Shown: positions 8,245 through 16,789 of the stretch, in pieces
Numbering within the stretch: position 1 is the stretch's first letter
Layout of the letters: the number at the start of each line of letters is the position of its first letter
Source: JBCBJX01 sp038522735
GTDB taxonomy: Bacteria > Pseudomonadota > Alphaproteobacteria > Caulobacterales > Parvularculaceae
Length of the DNA: 39,950 bases
Reading direction: 5' to 3'
NCBI GenBank assembly: GCA_038522735.1
Contig: JBCBJX010000018.1
Span: 1 to 39,950, forward strand
Made by a program: the position numbers and the translations under genes
The notes under the pieces: generated by a model
The model's database searches: none
The model's input: the letters and a program-made list of their open reading frames with translations, nothing else
What the model was told of the DNA's origin: nothing

Positions 8245-9381
8245 ATGGGACGCTTTTTCTCATTTCTCTTTGGACTGATAATGCGGTTCGCCGTGCTGGT
8301 CGGCGCCGTCGGCGCCGCTGTCGTCCTCGGCGGCGCTTTGATCGCGGCGCGATCGAACGACGCGGCGGTGGAGACGCAACCGCGCGACGTCGCCGTCATC
8401 GTCGCGAACGAGACCGACAGCTATGTCGCGACCCGGCGCTTCGCCGGCCGCCTCGCGCCGCAGCAGGTTTCCGATCTCGGATTTCAGCTCGGCGGCCGTA
8501 TCATTGAGCTTACCGTGGACGAAGGCGACCCGGTCGAAAAAGATGCGGTTCTCGGTCGTCTCGACATCGATCAGCTGCAGAACCGCCGCGCCGAGCTGCA
8601 GGCCCAGCGTCGCGAGGCGCGCGCGTCTCTGGAGCGCGCCGACGCGACCCTTCGCCGTACGGAGGATCTTGTCGATCAGGGTTTCGCGACCGACCAGAAC
8701 CTCGACGACATCCGCGCCGAGCGCGACGGCCTCGTCGCCCGCATCCAGCAGATCGACGCGGCCCTCCAGGCCTCCACCAAAGATCTGGAAGACTCCGAAC
8801 TCCTCGCGCCGTTCGCAGGGGAAATCGTCCGCCGCTATGTGGACGTGGGATCGGTGGTGCAGGCGGGCGCGCCGATCATGCGCCTGAACGAGGCGGGCGT
8901 TCTGGAAGCGCGCATCGGCGTCCCGATCCGCTTCCGCAATCGGATCGCCGTCGGCGAGGAGTACGAACTGTCCGCAGGGTCGCTCCAGACGCTCGGCCGC
9001 GTGGTCTCCATCGTCTCCGACGTGAATACCGGGACCCGGACGCTGACGGTCATTCTCGAAGTCGAAGACGACCCGGGCTTCGTCGCCCGCGATCTCGTAC
9101 GCCTCGCGCTGACTGAAACCGAGCGCGAGACGGGGATCTGGGTTCCAGCGCAGGCGCTGAATGAAAGCCTCCGCGGCCTCTGGTCCGTGTTCGTTGTGGT
9201 GCCGACGGAAGGCGACGACGGGCGGCTCGGCCGCATCGTCCGCAAGGACGTCGAAATCCTCCATATCGAAGAGGATCGCGTCTACGTCCGCGGCGCCCTG
9301 CAGGAGGGCGATCTCATCGTGCGCTCCGGGGCCTTCCGGTTCACGCCGGGGCAATCCGTCCGCATCGTCGACGCCGTTTAA
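8245..9381 (+). CDS. RND periplasmic adaptor (membrane fusion protein)
   Basis: The 378-residue adaptor has an uncleaved or signal-anchor N-terminal membrane helix (about residues 10-35) with no lipobox Cys, unlike the adaptor at 4153. Lipoyl half-motif SDLGFQLGGRIIELTVDEGDPV is followed by a coiled-coil hairpin of about 90 residues rich in Arg/Ala/Glu/Gln. The second half LAPFAGEIVRRYVDVGSVV and beta-barrel segments come after it. A GGGAG ribosome-binding site lies 5-9 bases before the ATG. It is co-transcribed with the TetR gene 3 bp upstream and the pump 33 bp downstream. No outer-membrane factor is encoded here, so the complex presumably borrows one, for example the NodT-like protein at 1-1046. 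Confidence 0.9.
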   Translation: MGRFFSFLFGLIMRFAVLVGAVGAAVVLGGALIAARSNDAAVETQPRDVAVIVANETDSYVATRRFAGRLAPQQVSDLGFQLGGRIIELTVDEGDPVEKDAVLGRLDIDQLQNRRAELQAQRREARASLERADATLRRTEDLVDQGFATDQNLDDIRAERDGLVARIQQIDAALQASTKDLEDSELLAPFAGEIVRRYVDVGSVVQAGAPIMRLNEAGVLEARIGVPIRFRNRIAVGEEYELSAGSLQTLGRVVSIVSDVNTGTRTLTVILEVEDDPGFVARDLVRLALTETERETGIWVPAQALNESLRGLWSVFVVVPTEGDDGRLGRIVRKDVEILHIEEDRVYVRGALQEGDLIVRSGAFRFTPGQSVRIVDAV

Positions 9382-9414
9382 GCCGTCCGCGCAGACAGAC
9401 CAGGGAGCGCCCTA

Positions 9415-12400
9415 ATGAGCACGCTCGTTTTCGACAACATCCGTCTTCTGATCCTCACCATCGCGATCATCCTGGTCGGCGGCCTCGCGGCGCTCTTCAC
9501 CATGCCGCAGGAGGAGGACCCCAAGATCACCAACCGAGCGGCGGTGATCCTGACGCCTTTCCCCGGCGCCAGCGCCGAGCGTGTTGAAAAACTCGTCACC
9601 GAAAAGCTGGAAAACGAGCTTCGCGAGATCGCCGAAATCGATAAGATACGCTCCGACTCCCGGACCGGGCTCTCCTCCGTAACCGTCGTTCTGAAAGACC
9701 AGATCTACGATACGGACGGCCCGTTTTCCGTCATTCGCGACGCCGTGACGGATGCTTCGCGGCAGTTTCCGGCGGGCGCGGCGACGCCGATCTTCAACGA
9801 CGACCGCGGCTACGCCTACACGGTGATGGCGGCGCTCGTCTGGGAGGCGCGGAGCGCGCCGAACCGGCTGATCCTGAAGCGCATCGCCGAAGAGCTGCAG
9901 GACGATCTGCGCGACGTGCCGGGAACGGAACTCGTCACTATCCACGGCGCGCCGTCGGAGGAAGTGATCGTTTCCGTCGACAGCGCCGTCCTCCAGTCCC
10001 TCGGTCTCGACCAGAACTCCGTCGCCGCCGCCATAGCCGGAGCGGATTCCAAAGTATCGGCCGGCCGCTTCCGCGGCACGCAGAACGAATACGTTCTCGA
10101 GGTGCGCGGCGAACTGGATTCGCTCTCCCGCCTACGGACGATCCCGTTGCGCGAAGACGACACCGGCGCGATCGTCCGCCTCGGCGACGTCGCGGAAGTG
10201 CACCGCAGCCTCGTGACGCCGCCTGACGATCTCGCGATGGTTGAGGGCGCGCCGGCGGTGATCGTCGCGACCCGCATGGAGACGGGCCTCCGCGTCGGCG
10301 ACTGGTCGGCGACGGTCCGAGACGCGCTCGCGGAGTTCGACGACGAGCTCTCCGGAGGCGTCCGCCTCGAAATCGTCTTCGACCAGGCGGAGTACGCGAC
10401 GGCCCGCTTCGGTTCGCTGATCAACAACCTGCTCGTCGGCGCCGGGCTCGTCGTCCTTGTTCTCTTCGTCACCCTCGGTTGGCGGTCGGCGATCATCGTG
10501 ACGGCGGCGATCCCGCTCACCGGGCTCGCTGCGCTGATCGTCCTCAACATCATCGGCATCCCGATCCACCAGATGTCGATCACCGGCCTCGTCGTCGCCC
10601 TTGGACTTCTGGTGGACGCCGCAATCGTCATGACCGACGCGATCCGCCGACGTCTGATCGAAGGGCTGTCGGCGCGCGAGGCTGTGAAAGCCTCCGTCGA
10701 ACGTCTCTGGACGCCGCTGTTAAGTTCCACGCTGACGACGGTGCTCGCCTTTTCGCCCATCGCGCTCCTGCCGGGCGGCGCCGGCGAGTTCGTCGGGCCG
10801 ATCTCCATCAGCGTGATCACGGCGCTCATCGCGTCTTTAGCGCTCGCCCTGACGCTGGGCGCCGCCCTGAGCGGGCTCTTCCTGCCGCGGGCGCTGAAAA
10901 ACTATGTTGGGCGCAAGGAAGGCTCCGCGCCGTTCTGGGTGAGCGGCATCTCGCTGCCGCCCCTCGCCTGGGCGTTCAACCGCCTCCTGAAGGCGAGCCT
11001 CAGGGCGCCGCTCGTCTCCATGGCGATCGCGACGCTTCCCGCGGTCGTCGGCTTCATCGGCGTGACGACGCTTCCGACCCTGTTCTTCCCGGAGGCGGAC
11101 CGCAACCAGTTCCATATCGAGCTGCGCCTGCCGCCCCAGGCTTCGATCTACGAAACGGAAGAGGCTGTCGCCCGCGCGACGGACATTTTGAACGAGCGCG
11201 AGGACATTCTGTCTGCAGACTGGTTCCTCGGCGCCTCCGCGCCGAGCTTTTACTACAACATGCAGATGAACCAGGACGGCCAGTCGAACTACGCCGAGGC
11301 GATGGTGACCGCGAGGAGCCTCCGCGGCCTCTATGAAACAATCAACAGCGTGCAGACGGAGCTGAGCGCATCCCTGCCGGACGTGCAGGTCCTCTCGCGC
11401 CAGCTTCTGCAGGGGCCGCCGACCTTCGCGCCTGTGGAGCTTCGGATCTACGGGGACGATTTCGGCGAGCTGCAGCGGATCGGCGAGGATGTGCGCCGGG
11501 TCTTCGCCAAGGTGCCCCAGGTGACCCATTCCTATGCGTCGGTCTCCGGCGGCCGCCCGAAACTCTGGCTCGACGCCGACGAGGATGCGGCCCGTCAGGC
11601 GGGGCTCTCCCTCGTCGACATCGCCCGCTCCCTCGACGGCCAGCTCGAAGGCGCCCTCGGCGGCACGGTGATCGAGGGCGCTGAAGAACTCCCCGTCCGT
11701 GTGCGCCTCGCGGACGAGGAGCGCGCGAAATTCGACGAGCTTTCCTCCCTCACAGTCTTGAGCGGCGGCGGCGCCTCCGGCCTCGTCGATTTCTCCGGGG
11801 CGCCTATTTCCGGCCTCGGCGAACTCAAGCTCGAGCCGTCGCCGTTCTCCGTCAGCCACTATAACGGCGCGCGGGTGAACGTCGTCTCGGTCTATGTGGA
11901 TGCTGGCGCGCTCGCCTCCGTCGCCCTCGCAAATTTCCAGAAGCTCTGGGCGGAGGAAGGCTACGATCTCCCGAACGGCTATCGGTTCGAGATCGGCGGC
12001 GACGAGGAGGCGCGCTCCACCGCCGTCGGCAATCTCGTCTCCTCTTTCGGGCTCATCATTATGCTGATGATCACGACGGTGGTGCTCACCTTCAATTCGT
12101 TCCGCATCTCCGCGATCGTCTTCACCGTCGCAGTGCAGGCGGTGGGCCTCGGCATGCTCGCCCTCACGATCGCCGGTTTCGCGTTCGGCTTTCAGCCGAT
12201 CATCGCGCTCATCGGCTTGATCGGTGTCGCGATCAACGCGGCGATCATCATCCTTTCCGGCCTGCAGAAAGACCCGCGGGCGATGGCCGGCGATCTCGAT
12301 GCGGTGCGCGAGGGCGTCGGCGAGACGGCGCGGCATATCACGTCGACGACCATCACCACCTTCGGCGGGTTCCTGCCGCTCCTTCTCTCAGAAGGCGGTT

Positions 12401-12543
12401 TCTGGCCGCCCTTCGCGACGGTGATCGCCGGCGGGGTGCTGCTCTCCACCGCCACGTCGTTCTTCTTCGTGCCCCAGGCCTTCGTGCTGGTGAGAAAGCT
12501 CGGCGGCGTGCGCGTCACTTCGGCGGCGCCGGCGACCGCCTGA
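9415..12543 (+). CDS. RND-superfamily efflux transporter with atypical proton-relay residues
   Basis: The 1042-residue protein has RND architecture: TM1 near the N-terminus, porter loop with EEDPKITNRAAV, a TM2-6 bundle, a second loop from FFPEADRNQF, and TM8-12. In TM4 the sequence is GLLVDAAIVM: Asp401 matches AcrB Asp407, but the second Asp is Ala402. In TM10, GVAINAAIII puts Asn941 where AcrB has Lys940. The relay therefore differs from the pump at 1043-4156, which keeps Asp-Asp and Lys. It may belong to an RND branch with another coupling network. AGGGAG lies about 9 bases before the ATG. It is the last gene of the TetR-controlled operon; the substrate is unknown. Confidence 0.92.
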   Translation: MSTLVFDNIRLLILTIAIILVGGLAALFTMPQEEDPKITNRAAVILTPFPGASAERVEKLVTEKLENELREIAEIDKIRSDSRTGLSSVTVVLKDQIYDTDGPFSVIRDAVTDASRQFPAGAATPIFNDDRGYAYTVMAALVWEARSAPNRLILKRIAEELQDDLRDVPGTELVTIHGAPSEEVIVSVDSAVLQSLGLDQNSVAAAIAGADSKVSAGRFRGTQNEYVLEVRGELDSLSRLRTIPLREDDTGAIVRLGDVAEVHRSLVTPPDDLAMVEGAPAVIVATRMETGLRVGDWSATVRDALAEFDDELSGGVRLEIVFDQAEYATARFGSLINNLLVGAGLVVLVLFVTLGWRSAIIVTAAIPLTGLAALIVLNIIGIPIHQMSITGLVVALGLLVDAAIVMTDAIRRRLIEGLSAREAVKASVERLWTPLLSSTLTTVLAFSPIALLPGGAGEFVGPISISVITALIASLALALTLGAALSGLFLPRALKNYVGRKEGSAPFWVSGISLPPLAWAFNRLLKASLRAPLVSMAIATLPAVVGFIGVTTLPTLFFPEADRNQFHIELRLPPQASIYETEEAVARATDILNEREDILSADWFLGASAPSFYYNMQMNQDGQSNYAEAMVTARSLRGLYETINSVQTELSASLPDVQVLSRQLLQGPPTFAPVELRIYGDDFGELQRIGEDVRRVFAKVPQVTHSYASVSGGRPKLWLDADEDAARQAGLSLVDIARSLDGQLEGALGGTVIEGAEELPVRVRLADEERAKFDELSSLTVLSGGGASGLVDFSGAPISGLGELKLEPSPFSVSHYNGARVNVVSVYVDAGALASVALANFQKLWAEEGYDLPNGYRFEIGGDEEARSTAVGNLVSSFGLIIMLMITTVVLTFNSFRISAIVFTVAVQAVGLGMLALTIAGFAFGFQPIIALIGLIGVAINAAIIILSGLQKDPRAMAGDLDAVREGVGETARHITSTTITTFGGFLPLLLSEGGFWPPFATVIAGGVLLSTATSFFFVPQAFVLVRKLGGVRVTSAAPATA

Positions 12544-12597
12544 CGCTGCAGAGGAGGCGTGCGCGGCGGGCCCGCCGCGGTTATCCTCTCGAAAAAC

Positions 12598-12615
12598 CGA
12601 CCGGACGTACGGTCG
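12598..12615. promoter_or_regulatory. 18-bp near-perfect palindrome, candidate operator for the downstream acyl-CoA operon
   Basis: CGACCGGACGTACGGTCG is palindromic except for one base pair. It sits 22 bases before the ATG of the enoyl-CoA hydratase, in a 93-bp gap after the pump gene. Its core, ACCG-N6-CGGT, is shared with the palindrome at 25849-25864. A GGGCCC-centred GC-rich palindrome lies just upstream (about 12563-12579). Confidence 0.4.
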
Positions 12616-12636
12616 CGGATTTCGGGAGACGCCGAC

Positions 12637-13425
12637 ATGGCCAGCTACGAGACGCTCATCATCGACCGCCCGGCAGACGCCGTCGCGCAGGTGACGCTGA
12701 ACCGGCCGGACTCGCTGAACGCTTTCAACGTCGCCCAGCGGCGGGACCTCGCCGGCGCCATGCGCGACCTTGCCGCCGACCCGGCTGTGCGCGCGGTGGT
12801 GCTGACGGGCGCCGGCCGCGGCTTCTCCGCCGGGGCGGATCTGAAAGACCCGACAGGCGGCGACCCGGCGCAGGTCGAGCATTCCCTCAACACCGAGTAC
12901 GGCGCGTTTCTCCAGATCATGGCGACGATGGAGAAGCCCGTGATCGCCGCGGTGAACGGGCCCGCCGCCGGCATCGGCATGTCGACGGCGCTCGCCTGCG
13001 ACCTCATGGTGATGGGGGAGGACGCCTATTTGATGAGCGCCTTCGCCAATATCTCGCTGGTCCCCGATGGCGGCCTCTCCGCCGTCCTCGTCCAGCGCCT
13101 CGGATACGCCCGCGCATACGAGGTCGCGGTGGAGGCGCAAAAACTCTCAGCGAAAAAATGCCTTGAGTGGGGCCTCGCGAACCGGGTCGTTCCCACCGAG
13201 AACGTCGTGGAGGAGGCCGTGCAGTGGGCGTCGAGCCTCGCCGAGCGGGCGCCGCTCGCCCTCGGCCTCACCAAGCGGGTCTTCCGCAAAGCCCAGCACC
13301 TCGACCAGCAGCAGACCATCGCCCTCGAAGCGGAGCTGCAGACCCGCTGCATCGGTTCGGACGATTTCCGCATCGGCGTCGAGGCCGTCCTTACCAAGAC
13401 GAAAGCCGCCTTCACCGGCCGATAA
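12637..13425 (+). CDS. Enoyl-CoA hydratase/isomerase (crotonase family, PaaG-like)
   Basis: The 262-residue crotonase would hydrate or isomerise an enoyl-CoA in beta-oxidation. Visible motifs are LNRPDSLNAF, the oxyanion-hole segments GFSAGADLKD and GPAAGIGMS, and FANISLVPDGGLS. In the last motif an Asp stands where classical hydratases have the second catalytic Glu, as in PaaG-type isomerases. It may therefore be an isomerase rather than a hydratase. The ATG at 12637 has GGGAG about 10 bases upstream; the open frame begins 26 codons earlier without family similarity. It is the first gene of a plus-strand operon with an acyl-CoA dehydrogenase, an SDR and a methylacyl-CoA racemase. Confidence 0.88.
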   Translation: MASYETLIIDRPADAVAQVTLNRPDSLNAFNVAQRRDLAGAMRDLAADPAVRAVVLTGAGRGFSAGADLKDPTGGDPAQVEHSLNTEYGAFLQIMATMEKPVIAAVNGPAAGIGMSTALACDLMVMGEDAYLMSAFANISLVPDGGLSAVLVQRLGYARAYEVAVEAQKLSAKKCLEWGLANRVVPTENVVEEAVQWASSLAERAPLALGLTKRVFRKAQHLDQQQTIALEAELQTRCIGSDDFRIGVEAVLTKTKAAFTGR

Positions 13426-13445
13426 AGACGTAGGGAGCGTTATTC

Positions 13446-14612
13446 ATGGGCAATCTCCGCCGCCGCATCTTCGAACCCGAGCACGAGCTTTTCCGCGAAA
13501 CCTGCCGGCGCTTCCTCGACGAGAATATCGTCCCGCACTCCGACCGCTGGCGCGAGCAGGGCATCGTCGACCGCGAGGCATGGAAGAAAGCGGGGGACGC
13601 CGGCCTCCTCTGCATGTGGGCGGACGAACAATTTGGCGGCGCCGGGATGACCGACTTTCGCTTCGACCAGGTGCTGATCGAGGAGATGGCGAAGGGCGGA
13701 GATTCCGGTTTCTTCGTCTCCCTCCACAACCGCATCGTCGGGCCGTACATCAATCATCTGGGGAACGAAGAGCAGAAGGCGAAATGGCTGCCGGGCGCCG
13801 TCTCCGGCGACGTGATCCTCGCCGTCGCCATGACAGAACCTGGCGCGGGCTCCGACGTCGCCGGCACGCGCACGAAGGCGGAGGATTGCGGCGACTACTG
13901 GCTACTGAACGGGTCGAAGACCTACAACTCCAACGGCGTCAACTGCGATCTCGTCGTCGTCGCCGCGAAGACGAACCCGGACAAGCCCTATGAGATGGGC
14001 CTCTTCCTCGTGACGCGCGACATGGAAGGCTTCGCTCGCGGGCGGAACCTGAAGAAGATGGGTCTCAAATCTCAGGATACGGCGGAGCTCTTCTTCGAGG
14101 ACGTGAAGGTTCCCAAGGAGAACATTCTCGGGGAGCCGGGCAAGGGGTTCTACTACCTCATGGAGTTCCTCGCGGAGGAGCGCCTCACCGGCGCCGTCGG
14201 CTATCTCGCGGGCGCTCAGGCGGCCTTCGACATCACCATGGAGTTCGTCAAGGAGCGCCGCATGTTCGGCCGCTCCCTCGCGGCCTTCCAGAACACCCGG
14301 TTCAAGATGGCCGAGATGCGCGCGAAGCTCGACCAGGCGCAGGCCTTCGTCGATCATTGCGTCATGGAGCATCTGGAGGGCGAGCTTTCGGCAGACCTCG
14401 CGGCGTCCGCCAAGCTTCTCACGTCCGAGCTGCAGGGCGAGGTGGTCGATGAATGCGTCCAGCTCCATGGCGGCGCGGGGTATATGGACGAATACCGGAT
14501 CTCCCGCATGTACGTCGACGCCCGCATCAGCCGCATTTATGCGGGCACGTCGGAAATCATGAAAGAGATCATCGGCCGCGGGCTGGGGCTCGACCAGCGA
14601 AAGATGAACTAG
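13446..14612 (+). CDS. Acyl-CoA dehydrogenase (long-/branched-chain type)
   Basis: This FAD-dependent enzyme of 388 residues makes the alpha-beta double bond. The N-terminal helical domain begins FEPEHELFRETCRRFLDE. The middle domain has MTEPGAGSDVAGTRT and NGSKTYNSNG. The C-terminal domain has MFGRSLAAFQNTRFKMAEM, QLHGGAGYMDEYRISR and IYAGTSEIMKEIIGR. The Glu of the MCAD-type YEGT position is Ala here, as in relatives of LCAD and isovaleryl-CoA dehydrogenase that use a Glu in another helix. It starts 20 bp after the hydratase with a GGGAG site. Composition and spacing suggest one operon with its neighbours; the substrate is probably a medium/long or methyl-branched acyl-CoA. Confidence 0.9.
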   Translation: MGNLRRRIFEPEHELFRETCRRFLDENIVPHSDRWREQGIVDREAWKKAGDAGLLCMWADEQFGGAGMTDFRFDQVLIEEMAKGGDSGFFVSLHNRIVGPYINHLGNEEQKAKWLPGAVSGDVILAVAMTEPGAGSDVAGTRTKAEDCGDYWLLNGSKTYNSNGVNCDLVVVAAKTNPDKPYEMGLFLVTRDMEGFARGRNLKKMGLKSQDTAELFFEDVKVPKENILGEPGKGFYYLMEFLAEERLTGAVGYLAGAQAAFDITMEFVKERRMFGRSLAAFQNTRFKMAEMRAKLDQAQAFVDHCVMEHLEGELSADLAASAKLLTSELQGEVVDECVQLHGGAGYMDEYRISRMYVDARISRIYAGTSEIMKEIIGRGLGLDQRKMN

Positions 14613-14618
14613 AACAGC

Positions 14619-14726
14619 CTTCGTCCTGAGGAGCGGCCGCAAGGCCGCGTCGCGAAGGACGGCCGCGGGCGCCGCACTTTCACCGCCGTCCTTCGCGACG
14701 CCGCTTCGCGGCTCCTCAGGACGAAG
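14619..14726. repeat. Dispersed palindromic repeat pair (CTTCGTCCTGAGGAGC family)
   Basis: Two inverted copies of a roughly 45-bp unit face each other: CTTCGTCCTGAGGAGC at 14619-14634 and its complement at 14711-14726. Each encloses a small GC hairpin and a GTCGCGAAGGACGG segment. The same element occurs at 24022-24127 and 26541-26648. It lies between the dehydrogenase and SDR genes of one operon and may form a REP/BIME-like mRNA structure. Confidence 0.85.
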
Positions 14727-14746
14727 ATCGTCGAGGAGGAAACGAC

Positions 14747-15517
14747 ATGGACATCAAAAACAAAGTCGCGATCGTCACCGGCGGCGCGTCGGGGCTCGGG
14801 CGAGCGACGGCGGAGCTGTTCGCCGAGCGGGGCGCCAAGGTCGCCGTGTTTGACCTGCAGGACGAGTTGGGGGGCGCCTTCGCCGCGGACGATCCGGACA
14901 GTCGCGCGTACTACAACACCAACGTCGTCAGTGAAGAGACGGTGCAGGCGAACGTGAACGCGGTGCTGGAGCGCTTCGGCGCGGTCCACATCTGCGTCAA
15001 CTGCGCTGGGATCGGCTCCGCCGCCAAAACTGTCGGCAAGGACGGTCCGCACCCCCTACAGATGTTCCAGAAGGTGATCGACATCAATCTCGTCGGCTCC
15101 TTCAACGTCCTGCGGTTGTGTGCGGAAAAAATGCAAGGCAACGAGCCGGAAGGCGACGCCGGCGAGCGCGGCGTCATCATTTCAACCGCCTCCGTCGCCG
15201 CCCAGGACGGGCAGATGGGGCAGGCGGCGTATTCAGCCTCCAAGGGCGGCCTCGTCGGCATGACGCTGCCGATCGCTCGTGATCTCGCGAAGCTCGGCAT
15301 AAGGAACAACACCATCCTGCCGGGCCTTTTCAACACGCCGCTCTTCCAGGGCATGCCGCAGGAGGTGATCGACGCCCTCGTCGCCATGATTCAGTTTCCG
15401 AAACGCCTCGGCGACCCGTCCGAATACGCCCTGATGGCGGCGCAGATCGTCGAGAACGCGTACCTCAACGGCGAATGCATCCGCCTCGACGCCGGCATCC
15501 GCATGCAGCCGCGGTGA
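14747..15517 (+). CDS. SDR: 3-hydroxyacyl-CoA dehydrogenase, type II (HSD10-like)
   Basis: This short-chain dehydrogenase of 256 residues has nucleotide-binding motif TGGASGLG and NCAG. The catalytic Tyr162 and Lys166 are in YSASKGG. The C-terminal RNNTILPGLFNTPLFQGMP segment is characteristic of HSD10/type II (S)-3-hydroxyacyl-CoA and 2-methyl-3-hydroxybutyryl-CoA dehydrogenases. An Asp (VFDLQD) after the second beta strand indicates NAD rather than NADP. A strong GAGGAGG ribosome-binding site lies about 7 bases before the ATG. With the hydratase, dehydrogenase and racemase alongside it, the expected role is oxidation of a (possibly 2-methyl-branched) 3-hydroxyacyl-CoA. Confidence 0.88.
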   Translation: MDIKNKVAIVTGGASGLGRATAELFAERGAKVAVFDLQDELGGAFAADDPDSRAYYNTNVVSEETVQANVNAVLERFGAVHICVNCAGIGSAAKTVGKDGPHPLQMFQKVIDINLVGSFNVLRLCAEKMQGNEPEGDAGERGVIISTASVAAQDGQMGQAAYSASKGGLVGMTLPIARDLAKLGIRNNTILPGLFNTPLFQGMPQEVIDALVAMIQFPKRLGDPSEYALMAAQIVENAYLNGECIRLDAGIRMQPR

Positions 15518-15522
15518 TCTGA

Positions 15523-16644
15523 ATGCCGGGGCCGCTGGCGGGACTGAAAATCATCGAGATGGTCGGCATCGGGCCGGGGCCCTTCGCCGGCATGCTGTTC
15601 GCCGATCAGGGGGCGGAGGTCGTCGCCGTCGATCGCGCCATGGGCGACCCCGACGCGCCCCTCTGGAACGATCCGACGCGGCGGAACAAGCGCTCCATCG
15701 CCCTCGACATGAAGAAGCCGGACGACGTCGAGGCGTTGCTGCGCCTCGTCGAGAAAGCCGACGCGATCTTCGAAGGGTACCGCCCAGGCGTCGCGGAGCG
15801 CCTTGGCGTCGGGCCGGACGAATGCCTCAAACGCAACCCGAAGATCGTCTACGGACGGATGACCGGCTGGGGGCAGGAAGGTCCGCTTTCGCAAGCTGCC
15901 GGTCACGACATCAATTATATCGCGCTAACGGGCGCCCTCGCCGCCATCGGCCCGAAGGGCGGCAAGCCCGTTCCGCCCCTCAACCTCGTCGGCGACTATG
16001 GCGGCGGCGCCATGTTTCTTGTCTGGGGCATGATGTGCGCTCTCTGGGAGGCGGAGCGCTCCGGGCAAGGACAGGTGATCGACGCCGCCATGGTCGACGG
16101 CGCGGCGACCCTCATGGCGCCCTTCATCGGTTTCCGGGAGGTCGGCTTCTGGAAGGAGGGCGTCGGCGAACACATGCTGGCGGGCGTGGCGCATTTTTAC
16201 GACACGTACGAAACGAGGGACGGCAAATACGTCGCCCTCGGATCGATCGAGCCGAAGTTCCACGCCGAACTCATCGAGCGGCTCGGCCTCGACCGCGTGG
16301 CGTTCGAACCCGGAACCTTCATCCTGCCCGGCGAGGCCTCTGGCGAGGCGCACTGGCCGGCGCTGAAAGAGAAGCTGACAGCCGTCTTCAAGACCAAGAC
16401 GCGGGACGAGTGGACGTCGCTCCTTGAGGGAACGGATGTCTGTTTCGCCCCGATCCTCACCCTGGACGAGGCGCCGGATCATCCGCATATGGCCGCCCGC
16501 GAAACGTTCACGAACGTCGGCGGCGCTATGCAGAACGCCCCCGCGCCCCGCTTCTCCCGCACCCCCGCCGACGCACCGCGCCCCGCCGGCGTGACCGGCG
16601 CGGACACCGAGGCGGTGTTCCGCGATTGGGGCGTCGAGCGCTGA
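15523..16644 (+). CDS. Alpha-methylacyl-CoA racemase (class III CoA-transferase family)
   Basis: The enzyme inverts the 2-methyl centre of branched acyl-CoAs so that they can enter stereospecific beta-oxidation. The 373-residue protein begins LAGLKIIEMVGIGPGPFAGM. It carries the racemase signature GHDINYIAL with His128, then Asp158 in VGDYGGGAM and Glu243 in GSIEPKF. These align with His126, Asp156 and Glu241 of the characterised M. tuberculosis racemase, an exact offset of two. This separates it clearly from the ordinary CoA-transferase at 6242. The start is 5 bp past the SDR stop, so the two genes are probably translationally coupled. Racemase activity implies that 2-methyl-branched (isoprenoid or sterol-chain) substrates are degraded. 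Confidence 0.93.
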   Translation: MPGPLAGLKIIEMVGIGPGPFAGMLFADQGAEVVAVDRAMGDPDAPLWNDPTRRNKRSIALDMKKPDDVEALLRLVEKADAIFEGYRPGVAERLGVGPDECLKRNPKIVYGRMTGWGQEGPLSQAAGHDINYIALTGALAAIGPKGGKPVPPLNLVGDYGGGAMFLVWGMMCALWEAERSGQGQVIDAAMVDGAATLMAPFIGFREVGFWKEGVGEHMLAGVAHFYDTYETRDGKYVALGSIEPKFHAELIERLGLDRVAFEPGTFILPGEASGEAHWPALKEKLTAVFKTKTRDEWTSLLEGTDVCFAPILTLDEAPDHPHMAARETFTNVGGAMQNAPAPRFSRTPADAPRPAGVTGADTEAVFRDWGVER

Positions 16645-16649
16645 CCTAG

Positions 16650-16782
16650 CGTCATCCCGGCTGAGCGAAGCGAGAGCCGGGACCCAGGGGCCGCGAATAA
16701 GGAACGCGCCGCCCTGGGTCCCGGATCGCTCGGACCTGTTTCCAAGCCGTCGGCTTGGACAGGTCCGGCGTCCGGGATGACG
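16650..16782. repeat. Dispersed palindromic repeat (CGTCATCCCGG family) between convergent genes
   Basis: CGTCATCCCGG at 16650-16660 pairs with CCGGGATGACG at 16772-16782. Inner arms GGACCCAGGG / CCCTGGGTCC form a further stem, and a third hairpin surrounds the AAGCCGTCGGCTT segment. It fills the gap between the convergent racemase and decarboxylase genes and could act as a bidirectional terminator, although no T-run is present. Confidence 0.8.
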
Positions 16783-16789
16783 GATAAGG

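Noticed and set aside
10837..12336. Long minus-strand open frame (499 codons) opposite the second RND pump
   Set aside because: Charged, repetitive translation with no domain; the plus-strand RND protein explains the region fully.
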